Below, in pieces: positions 8,280 through 15,003 of a stretch of 15,003 bases of DNA. This DNA is from a candidate division CSSED10-310 bacterium (GTDB lineage: Bacteria > CSSED10-310 > JAFGJC01), in NCBI GenBank assembly GCA_016929305.1, contig JAFGJC010000380.1, forward strand, positions 1 through 15,003, written 5' to 3'. A program made the translations under genes and the position numbers. The notes below the pieces were generated by a model. That model searched no databases. It was not told the DNA's origin and saw nothing but the letters and a program-made list of their open reading frames with translations. Numbering within the stretch: position 1 is the first letter of the stretch; the number at the start of each line of letters is the position of its first letter.

Positions 8280-10481
8280 TTACTGTTCCGCCCAGCCAAA
8301 ATCGATGCTGTCCCATACGCCTAGAATGGATGTCATATCCTTTGAAAGCAACGCGCCATAAAATCGAAGACCTGAGCAACTTCCTTGAACAGAAGGCCAC
8401 GTGAAACTCAACAGAGTTATTTCCTGAATGCCAATAGGAATATCCATTTCCTGAAATTCAAAATTGGCGGTCCAACCGGGATACCAAAAAAACATTTCCC
8501 CAACGTCAAGCAAAACAACGAAGGGTTGTTTCGTATATGTTTCCGGTCCTGGGTTTGCGATTTTTGCTGTCAGATCGAATTGATCTCCGGGAGTGAAAAC
8601 CTGCCGGGACAACAAAAGATCCACACCCAGCACGACAGAAGGTAAATGATATCCCATATCGACCTGCCCGGAATCGAGTTGTCCATTTATTGCTGTCGTC
8701 AGTTGATCCATACAGCTTGCATTTGACGCGGGCCCATAACACAACGCTGATGCCAGATCGCTTCCGGAATCAAGGCAGGGGCTGTTTTGAGTCTGACCTG
8801 AAGCAATCTGACTTAAATAGTAATTTCCATTGATTCCTGACGTGAACAGAGGATCCTGATCCAAGTTGCCCTCTCCAGGATAACCATTTTGAATACAGGA
8901 ATTGTTGATGTTCAGGAAACATCCAGCATCCACGTCAATATTGGATTCTCCCGTATTCCAGAGGATCCCATCCGTTATCAGGCATGATCCATCGATGTTG
9001 GAATAACCATAGAGTGCTGAACCGGTTAGAGCGGTGTTATCCGCGATGGTGCAGTTGTGGCATGCTGCGATTGCTCCGTTCATACCTTCAAGAGCAATGC
9101 CGCCGCCATTTTCCGCTGAGTTGCCCGTAATCAGGCAGTTACCGATTTCACTGAATGATGCGCCGCTGATGTAAATTCCACCGCCCAATTTCGATTCATT
9201 GTTAGAAATAACACAATTCGAAATCATCACTGAAGTGCCTGCAAAAAAAACTCCGCCACCCCGTGTAAGGATTCCAGATCCCTCATTGTCCGTTATTTGG
9301 CAATGATCTATTGTCAATTGGCTCTCATCGCTGCAAGCGATACCAGATCCCTCATCGGCAGTATTTCCCGTTACGAGACATTCACTCAACACTGCGGTCG
9401 ATTCTCCTGAACAGGTTACGCCACCGCCTTTCCGTTCACAGGTGTTTCCAGTAATAAGACACTGTAAAAGTTCCACATAACTGGAATCTGTGCATTCCAC
9501 TCCGCCACCATAATCTCCAGTCCATCCTGTAACGGTAGAGTTATGGATGGTCAAGGTCGCTGACTGATAACATTTCACGCCACATAGTGTGCTGTCGCTG
9601 ATGGAACCCTGACTGGTTGAACGGCATCGTAAAAACCCGGAATCAAACATGGTGTTTTCCATAATAAACGTTGTCGTGTCGAACTGCATGGATGAGGATG
9701 ACAACGCACAATCACTAATGGTTACTTCCGAATCCCTGAATTCCAGGCTGGATTCAGAAAAGTCACACTGTGAAATGTTTGGATTCGACGCCACATCCGC
9801 ATAAAGATCTCCAAAATTCGTCCAGTTTCCGCCACTGAAGCTGCAGGCGTTGACGTTGGCAGGGCTTTGACGAAAAGCTATGCTGCTTCCGCTTTCAGCC
9901 GTGTTTTCCAGAAATGTGCATCCGGAGATCGAAGGGACAGAAAATGGGCAGTAGATAGCACCGCCATATTGCAACGCCGTATTCTCAACAAACTGGCAGT
10001 TTACGATCAACGGATTGGCGTTACCGCGGCACGCAATCGCTCCACCGCTTTGTGCTGAGTTGCTCTGGAAAACACAATCAAGAATGGAAGGGCTGGAACC
10101 TTCTCTGCAAAGTATGGCTCCTCCTTCTCTGTAACTGATTGTCAGATCAGCATTCCGGATCGTAAATCCCTGAAGAACAGAAAGCGATGTTTCACCGTTT
10201 TGAAAGTGAAAACCGCGACAATCACCCTGGCAGTCAATAATACACAATGCAGCACTTGTTTCCGAAGCAACAGTGATAGCTTTGCCGGAAAAGTCGATAT
10301 CCGTATTACCAAGACCGCTGTAGATTCCTTGAGAAACCTGGACAAGATCACCATCCAATGCCATATCGATACCTGCCTGGATGTTCAGGGCATCTTGAGG
10401 AACTCTGATGATTTCCGCCTGGCATGCAACTATGACAAGGGCAATATAAAGAATGACATAAACCAGCCAGATTCTTTTCAT
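8280..10481 (-). CDS. Secreted right-handed parallel beta-helix protein with shared C-terminal module
   Basis: 733 residues from the ATG at 10481, preferred over the one at 10496 because AAAGGATGG lies just before it and the upstream ATG has no ribosome site. The signal peptide ends LVIVAC-QAE, which fits a lipobox (Cys20) or cleavage after CQA. Residues 25-90 (IIRVPQDALNIQAGID...) match the usual cap of pectate-lyase-like helices. About 95-535 form rungs of roughly 26 residues; early ones carry GGAI and FxxN as in chlamydial Pmp proteins, later ones GGGV or GGGI with CLITGN. Cys recurs at one rung position (136, 162, 188, 213, 239, 258, then 341, 368, 394, 423, 449, 477) and at a second (125, 151, 178; 330, 357, 383). 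A NLDQDPLF...SPCLDSGSD...VDMGYH closing block follows, then the shared module (618-733). Such helices bind or cleave glycans or act as adhesins; no catalytic triad is evident. Surface location is inferred. Confidence 0.88.
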   Translation of the reverse strand: MKRIWLVYVILYIALVIVACQAEIIRVPQDALNIQAGIDMALDGDLVQVSQGIYSGLGNTDIDFSGKAITVASETSAALCIIDCQGDCRGFHFQNGETSLSVLQGFTIRNADLTISYREGGAILCREGSSPSILDCVFQSNSAQSGGAIACRGNANPLIVNCQFVENTALQYGGAIYCPFSVPSISGCTFLENTAESGSSIAFRQSPANVNACSFSGGNWTNFGDLYADVASNPNISQCDFSESSLEFRDSEVTISDCALSSSSMQFDTTTFIMENTMFDSGFLRCRSTSQGSISDSTLCGVKCYQSATLTIHNSTVTGWTGDYGGGVECTDSSYVELLQCLITGNTCERKGGGVTCSGESTAVLSECLVTGNTADEGSGIACSDESQLTIDHCQITDNEGSGILTRGGGVFFAGTSVMISNCVISNNESKLGGGIYISGASFSEIGNCLITGNSAENGGGIALEGMNGAIAACHNCTIADNTALTGSALYGYSNIDGSCLITDGILWNTGESNIDVDAGCFLNINNSCIQNGYPGEGNLDQDPLFTSGINGNYYLSQIASGQTQNSPCLDSGSDLASALCYGPASNASCMDQLTTAINGQLDSGQVDMGYHLPSVVLGVDLLLSRQVFTPGDQFDLTAKIANPGPETYTKQPFVVLLDVGEMFFWYPGWTANFEFQEMDIPIGIQEITLLSFTWPSVQGSCSGLRFYGALLSKDMTSILGVWDSIDFGWAEQ
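8283..8630 (-). repeat. Shared C-terminal module, copy 3
   Basis: About 116 residues ending the beta-helix protein, directly after the VDMGYHLPSV block. It keeps GVDLLL, TPGD, NPGP, LLDVGEMFFWYPGW, FTWP, CSGLRFYGA, SILG and the terminal FGW. Its opening is closest to copy 1, and its end (ILG...W...FGW) is closest to copy 2. Confidence 0.78.
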
Positions 10482-10523
10482 AATCCATCCTTTCATGCAA
10501 CACGTTTCGCTTTAACGACATTA

Positions 10524-10532
10524 ATTTTAGCA
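10524..10532 (-). promoter_or_regulatory. Extended -10 element for the beta-helix gene
   Basis: The - strand reads TGCTAAAAT, an extended -10 (TGn plus TAAAAT), about 43 bases before the preferred ATG at 10481. The -35 region (TTTCCC at 17 bases) is poor, which extended -10 promoters tolerate. It lies in the divergent spacer shared with the KamA-like gene. Confidence 0.35.
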
Positions 10533-10666
10533 TGAAGCGGGATTTTGGGAAAGATAAATCATTGTACCGATAATTACTTCCGAAAGGCAGAATGGCGTTA
10601 CCATCCAGGAAATCTTTTGGCGGCATCATTCGAATCGTTTAAAAAAAGCGAACAGAAACTCGCGAC

Positions 10667-10694
10667 TTGAAATCGAATTAAATCTATGTAATGT
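10667..10694 (+). promoter_or_regulatory. Weak promoter candidate for the KamA-like gene
   Basis: TTGAAA at 10667-10672 and TAATGT at 10689-10694 are 16 bases apart. The implied start, near 10701, would leave a leader of only about 15 bases holding the strong AGGAAGGAG site (10700-10708). The match is marginal; the rest of the spacer shows no better pair. Confidence 0.22.
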
Positions 10695-10715
10695 AAAATA
10701 GGAAGGAGATTTTAA

Positions 10716-13238
10716 ATGAATTATGAGAATGTATCGATAAAAGTAGAATTTTCAAATTCGAAGCAAAAATTGTTGACACCACTTTCTGTTTTAGTAAATA
10801 AATCAATAGAATTTTTGGAATATTATGGTGATGATTATTTGCTGGGCAAGGATTTTTACCGGATTATCGGAGAGGGTTCCGGTGAACAGAAATTCGAACG
10901 GCTTATTGAAGCCGCTGAACACGAAAGTGATCCTTTCGGTTTTTTTATCGCGCTGATTAAAATTCTGGAACGGCAAAACAGCTATACTATACAGCCAGTT
11001 GAAGTAAACGGAATTGTTCTGCCTTATCTTTACGTATTGGCGATTTTAGAGGAACTGATTCCCGGGTACAAGTTCATCAGTGTGAAAAGTGTTAAACAAC
11101 TCGAAAAATTGACCAATACGGTTATCCCCGTGCCGGATCAGCCTAAAATAAAGGAAATATTGGATCTGTTTCCTGTAAGGCTTTCTCTCCATACCATCCG
11201 TCAGATGAGGTTGTCTTCGAATGTCGCCTATCAGTATATGCCGTTTGTGGAAGAGTTGCGGGAGGGTGGTGCCATACACACCTGGGTCGGCCAGTTTCAC
11301 CGGGGGATTGTGGAACAGATGTACCGGAACAGAATTATATTTATTCTTAACATGGCCTGCCCGGTATATTGCCGTTTCTGTTTTCGAAAACACAAAGAAA
11401 CACGCAATCACAGAGCGCCTACTCAGGATCATGTCAAAACTGCGGTGCAATATGTCAAGATGAGTCCATCCATAAAAGAAATTGTTTTAACGGGCGGGGA
11501 TCCTTTCATGAACCGTGCGACCTTGACCTGCGCTGTGGATGGATTAAAGGATATTCCGCACGTTCAAACCCTTCGCATCGCAACCCGCTCCATTGCCTAC
11601 CACCCTTATTTATTCTATGCAAACGATTCGTTCTGGCTTAATTATCTTAAACGCAAGCAACTCGAGCTGAAAATGAGGGGAAAACGGCTGGAGATCGCCA
11701 CTCATTTTATCCATCCGGATGAAATTTCCATCGAAAGCCTGGATATCATATCGGATCTTACCAATTCCGGAATCGCTGTGTATGTTCAGACGCCACTGTT
11801 GAACGGATGCAACGATCGTGGAGCAGTCCTTGCTGAACTATACCGGAAATTACGAGCGGCGGGAGCTGAAATGCACTATCTGTATATGCCGTGCAGCCCT
11901 ATCAGAGGTAACGAAATCTATGGCACTCCGATTTCAACCGGCATCGGGCTGGCGGCGTATCTTAGAGCCAATCTTTCGGACAGAGCCATACCGCGGATCT
12001 GCACCGCCACCGAAATCGGTAAGATTGACTGGAATATCAGCGGCTGGGCGGTGGACATTGATGGTGACGATCCGAGACACGTCTGGATACGCACGCCCTA
12101 CACGCTGGATTATTTCAATGAATTTGCGCCAATTCTACAATTGCAACAGATTGCGCGGGTAAATGCGGAAGGCACTCTGGATGTCAAATTCAAGGCCGAA
12201 ATTGGTGATAACCGTCTTCTTTGGGGTCTTCGTGTTCCCAAAACTCTCGATCAGGTGTCACCGCTGGATCAGGATCTGGTCACATCCAATGAAGATACCT
12301 CCCGGGAAGCTCTGAAACAGATGCAAATCCTGGCGCTATCCGATCAGAGGATTCCTCAGACACTGACCAGCAAATCCGTCGAATTCCTTTACCGGATTCA
12401 TAAAACACGCGTGGAATGTGATATTGGGATGCCGGATGAGCGGTTGAATGATGTATTGGCATATATCGAAAACGATGAGGCGATCACCGATGTTATCCTG
12501 GCCGCTCAGATGGATGTGATGCGGATGCCTGCCCGTTTGAAAGCTTTGATCCTCCGTCTGGATAAGTGTTCGCATGTTACAGCTATACGGTTGCGCAGCC
12601 TGGCATTCAATTATGACCCCGATGTATATTCTTCGGCGCTGCTTGCCATGTTGGGGAAACTTAACAATATTGCCGTGACTCGGCCCACACGAATGGAAAT
12701 TGAAACACAATTTCTTCACAGCTGCGAGTTTCAAAAAACACATAAAACACTTGCCGGAAAACTCCTTGGGAAAGGTATCGCCGTTTATGCCAACACACCT
12801 GTACTGCCGCACATTAATGACGATCCGGAGGAGATGGTGCAGTTGGCGTACAATTGCCGCGAGGCGGGTCTTGAATTTCACCATCTTTATCTCGCCGGTC
12901 TTCCTCTTCAGGTAAATTGGCAGGAGCAATATCCTTTGGATATTTCACGTATACTGGATATCGCCACGATGATCCGCCGCAATGAAAGCGGTCGCGGCGT
13001 TCCTCGATTCATCATTCGAACACGACTCGGTGATGTGGATTTCGGCCTTACATCGGATATCATGGATACCGGGGAGGACGGACGTATTTTCATCAAACTG
13101 CTTCCCTTTACCATTGATTATTATCGTGCTATCGATCCCGATTATAACTGGCCAAAGGATGTGACCGTTGCTAAAGACGGTCACCCTGTCATCAAAGTTC
13201 CCGGGCTGATCCGTACTCCAGAGTTTCTGGTGGATTGA
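10716..13238 (+). CDS. KamA-type radical SAM aminomutase-like protein with a degenerate second copy
   Basis: 840 residues, about twice the usual KamA length; cytoplasmic. The ATG at 10716 follows AGGAAGGAG with a 7-base spacer. Residues 1-150 are an unrecognised helical N-terminal region. Copy 1 (about 150-450) has the [4Fe-4S]/SAM motif C215xxxC219xxC222 (CPVYCRFC), GGDP at 260-263, ATHFIHPDE, and Lys436 in IPRICTATEIGKID at the place of the PLP lysine of lysine 2,3-aminomutase. Copy 2 (about 540-785) aligns to it at a nearly constant offset of 336-337: the cysteine positions are Thr551, Val555 and Leu558, GGDP is AQMD, and the lysine is Asp773, so it should bind neither cluster nor PLP. The family moves amino groups from C2 to C3 of amino acids. 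The Arg that holds the carboxylate appears kept (R224), but the two Asp residues that hold lysine's side-chain amine are not evident, so another substrate is likely. The gene stands alone between opposite-strand neighbours. Confidence 0.88.
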   Translation: MNYENVSIKVEFSNSKQKLLTPLSVLVNKSIEFLEYYGDDYLLGKDFYRIIGEGSGEQKFERLIEAAEHESDPFGFFIALIKILERQNSYTIQPVEVNGIVLPYLYVLAILEELIPGYKFISVKSVKQLEKLTNTVIPVPDQPKIKEILDLFPVRLSLHTIRQMRLSSNVAYQYMPFVEELREGGAIHTWVGQFHRGIVEQMYRNRIIFILNMACPVYCRFCFRKHKETRNHRAPTQDHVKTAVQYVKMSPSIKEIVLTGGDPFMNRATLTCAVDGLKDIPHVQTLRIATRSIAYHPYLFYANDSFWLNYLKRKQLELKMRGKRLEIATHFIHPDEISIESLDIISDLTNSGIAVYVQTPLLNGCNDRGAVLAELYRKLRAAGAEMHYLYMPCSPIRGNEIYGTPISTGIGLAAYLRANLSDRAIPRICTATEIGKIDWNISGWAVDIDGDDPRHVWIRTPYTLDYFNEFAPILQLQQIARVNAEGTLDVKFKAEIGDNRLLWGLRVPKTLDQVSPLDQDLVTSNEDTSREALKQMQILALSDQRIPQTLTSKSVEFLYRIHKTRVECDIGMPDERLNDVLAYIENDEAITDVILAAQMDVMRMPARLKALILRLDKCSHVTAIRLRSLAFNYDPDVYSSALLAMLGKLNNIAVTRPTRMEIETQFLHSCEFQKTHKTLAGKLLGKGIAVYANTPVLPHINDDPEEMVQLAYNCREAGLEFHHLYLAGLPLQVNWQEQYPLDISRILDIATMIRRNESGRGVPRFIIRTRLGDVDFGLTSDIMDTGEDGRIFIKLLPFTIDYYRAIDPDYNWPKDVTVAKDGHPVIKVPGLIRTPEFLVD

Positions 13239-13280
13239 AAATTATTCGAGAAAGATATTTTCACCCGGAAAGATGTGCTG

Positions 13281-13307
13281 GATTCAGCTTGGTATGAGAG
13301 CTGAATC
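13281..13307. terminator. Hairpin between convergent genes
   Basis: GATTCAGCT (13281-13289) and AGCTGAATC (13299-13307) form a perfect 9-base-pair stem with a 9-base loop, in the 108-base gap between the KamA-like stop (13238) and the stop of the opposite radical SAM gene (13347). There is no true T-run; CTCTTT at 13311-13316 is the nearest on +. A nested TCAGA/TCTGA pair (13306-13310, 13321-13325) could form an alternative fold. It may end transcripts from both sides. Confidence 0.45.
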
Positions 13308-13346
13308 AGACTCTTTCGATTCTGACAAAGTTTGGGATTATGATGA

Positions 13347-15003
13347 TCAGGATAAGACAGATTCCCGAGGCAGGAGTTCGATTTTTCTGGAGATTTGCTG
13401 GATCTGTTTCTTCGCGTTGAAATACTTTGTTTCCATGTAGAGTTTGAGGTGCATGATTTCATCGCGTACCGGTTCACACTTCTGAACCATACGTTCAAAA
13501 ACAAGATAAATGTCTTCGATATCACACTCGCATTGATCCCGGAATTTTTCCAGCATATTCAAAACCTGTTCACCCGTTTGATTGCGTTTTTCCGTGAGTG
13601 TCACCGCGATATTTGAAAGCTGTTTTCGGGCTAATTCTTTCCTGCAGGAGAATGTCTCACTGATTTTTGTTAATTCAAGGATGGCATTGTTGCGGATTTC
13701 CTTTATCTGAGCTGCTGCCTGTTCCACTCGGTCATTATAGTAACGCAATACTTTATCGCTGTCATAAACAGGGAGTTTTATGGTGCGTATTTTGAGACAA
13801 GGAATGGCAAATCCCTCTTTTTCGGTAAGAAGAGCCCGTTTGTTTTTTTCAAAAATGACGGGCGGTTCGTAGGTCCATCCTCGTGCAATCCGTTTTTCCT
13901 CCCGTTTCATTGTAATCAATAGAAACTTGCCGATAATGGGAGCGAGAAGCCGCGTTATCCATCCAAATTCATTATACATATTTTTCAATATGCTTTTTGT
14001 TCGTTTTTGCATCCGAGGATCATGGCGGTACCATCGGGTCATGGCCCATATCGCTCCCGCATACCCGGTGCTGAAACCTTTTGCCTCGGTTTTAAAACGT
14101 TTCACAATGCGTTTGTCCGGATGATGCCTGTACCGTTTCCATCCTTGCAATGTTGTGTTGACGATTCGAGCCAGGCTGGGTCCATTAATTTCGAAATCCC
14201 GTTTAAATGCATTTAAAAGGTAAGTGTTTTCTTGACCATCTCGAATATGCTGATGTTTGAAATTAAACCGTTCTTGACCATGCACATCAGCAATAGGACA
14301 CTCCTCTTCTGAAAGAAGCTTATTGTTCAGAACATGTTCTTTATAGAGTGGTGTCCCCGGCATAGGGGTATACAGCATGAACTGATGGAAATCGGTATGA
14401 TGCTGAACGGCATAATCCACCGCTTCATCGATGTTCTCCGGCGTATGCTCTTCCATACCTATGATTGTTGATCCCAGAACGCGAATACCGTGCGTTTGAA
14501 ATCGTTTGACGAGAGCGACGGTATCCACACCGTTTAATTTTGAATATTTGCTGTCTTTCCCTTCCAGACCGAGCCATACCCAGGAAATACCCAGCCGGAT
14601 CAGTTGCTCCATCGCATATGATTGCAACACACGGGCGGAACTGAAAATATAAAATGACCAGCTTTTCTGATGGAGTTCCATGAGTTCCAGCAACCTTACA
14701 GCTCTTTGTTTATATAACAGGAAATTCTCATCAAGAACGAAGAAGGAAGAAACACCAAGCTTCTGTTCCAGATTTGTCAAAATAGAGAATAATTCATCTC
14801 CTGTTTCATAGAAATTTACGGAATGACCCTTGCCACCGAAAAGGGTGGATGTTGAACAGAAGTTGCATCCTACGGGACAGCCAACGGAAGGTATCAAAAC
14901 AGCTGCTGTGTGCCCATTGTAGATGGGTATACCCATAATGCGTGTTCCGAACCCCGAAATAACCGCCGGATGTAGAATGGGGGCATCAACATCCTGACCA
15001 AGA
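13347..15003 (-). CDS. Radical SAM protein, probably B12-binding type, with long helical tail (5' partial)
   Basis: The frame is open to the window edge; before the ATG at 14936 it reads back through ISGFGTRI and LGQDVDAPILHPAV, so the ATG is probably internal and an N-terminal domain, likely B12-binding, lies outside. Counting from that ATG, the cluster motif is C20xxxC24xxC27 (CPVGCNFC), followed by STSTLFGGKG and NFYETGDEL, then DENFLLYKQRA, WVWLGLEGK, GIRVLGSTIIGMEE and the LYTPMPGTPLYKEH segment typical of B12-binding radical SAM proteins. That family performs methylations, cyclisations and rearrangements in lipid, cofactor and natural-product pathways; the substrate here is unknown. Residues about 375-529 are a charged, helix-forming region rich in Lys, Glu and Gln (coiled-coil-like) that the family does not usually have. 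The B12 assignment is inference because the cobalamin domain is not in view. Confidence 0.82.
   Translation of the reverse strand, partial: LGQDVDAPILHPAVISGFGTRIMGIPIYNGHTAAVLIPSVGCPVGCNFCSTSTLFGGKGHSVNFYETGDELFSILTNLEQKLGVSSFFVLDENFLLYKQRAVRLLELMELHQKSWSFYIFSSARVLQSYAMEQLIRLGISWVWLGLEGKDSKYSKLNGVDTVALVKRFQTHGIRVLGSTIIGMEEHTPENIDEAVDYAVQHHTDFHQFMLYTPMPGTPLYKEHVLNNKLLSEEECPIADVHGQERFNFKHQHIRDGQENTYLLNAFKRDFEINGPSLARIVNTTLQGWKRYRHHPDKRIVKRFKTEAKGFSTGYAGAIWAMTRWYRHDPRMQKRTKSILKNMYNEFGWITRLLAPIIGKFLLITMKREEKRIARGWTYEPPVIFEKNKRALLTEKEGFAIPCLKIRTIKLPVYDSDKVLRYYNDRVEQAAAQIKEIRNNAILELTKISETFSCRKELARKQLSNIAVTLTEKRNQTGEQVLNMLEKFRDQCECDIEDIYLVFERMVQKCEPVRDEIMHLKLYMETKYFNAKKQIQQISRKIELLPRESVLS

Noticed and set aside
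12336..12929. A 197-codon - strand reading frame inside the KamA-like gene
   Set aside because: It is antisense to the second KamA copy, whose alignment with the first copy shows that the + strand is the coding one.
12333..13070. Second half of the KamA-like protein as a separate gene or a frameshift remnant
   Set aside because: The frame is continuous, there is no internal ribosome site of note, and the alignment with the first half keeps a constant offset, so it is a fused domain.
1..15003. CRISPR array, tRNA or rRNA gene, transposase, phage or toxin-antitoxin genes
   Set aside because: None of the expected repeats, clover-leaf sequences or protein motifs were seen on either strand.

Overview
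The window looks like chromosomal DNA from a Gram-negative-type, probably uncultured bacterium with moderate GC (mid-40s percent by eye). The signs are Shine-Dalgarno-led genes, a secreted parallel beta-helix protein with chlamydial-Pmp-like GGAI and FxxN motifs, long Thr/Pro linkers in a secreted protein, and two radical-SAM enzymes. I cannot name the phylum. There is no rRNA, tRNA, CRISPR array, transposase or phage gene, so nothing marks it as a mobile island.

Left part, + strand (1-4996): the 3' end of a secreted, propeller-like protein with a C-terminal module (1-1104); a 311-base spacer; a large multidomain M1-type metallopeptidase whose active site is partly degenerate (1416-4004); and, 26 bases later, a tandem GNAT-type acetyltransferase (4031-4996).

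Middle part, - strand (10481 down to 4991): a secreted beta-helix protein, an MFS_3-type exporter, and a secreted deiminase of the agmatine deiminase / Porphyromonas-type peptidylarginine deiminase fold. The acetyltransferase and deiminase genes converge with abutting stop codons in TTATAA (4991-4996). The deiminase has its own good promoter-like sequence at 6720-6748.

Right part: a divergent spacer (10482-10715), then an 840-residue lysine-2,3-aminomutase-like (KamA) radical SAM protein on +. It is an internal duplication: the first copy is catalytically equipped, and the second has lost both the cluster cysteines and the PLP lysine. It converges through a hairpin at 13281-13307 on a probable B12-dependent radical SAM gene on - that runs off the right edge and carries a long helical tail.

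Two signals stand out. First, three otherwise unrelated secreted proteins (propeller-like, deiminase, beta-helix) end in the same roughly 110-residue module, which suggests a shared sorting or surface-anchoring tail. Second, the KamA protein fuses an apparent enzyme to a dead copy of itself, with its substrate pocket changed from that of lysine aminomutase. The deiminase and the metallopeptidase also show substitutions at normally invariant positions.
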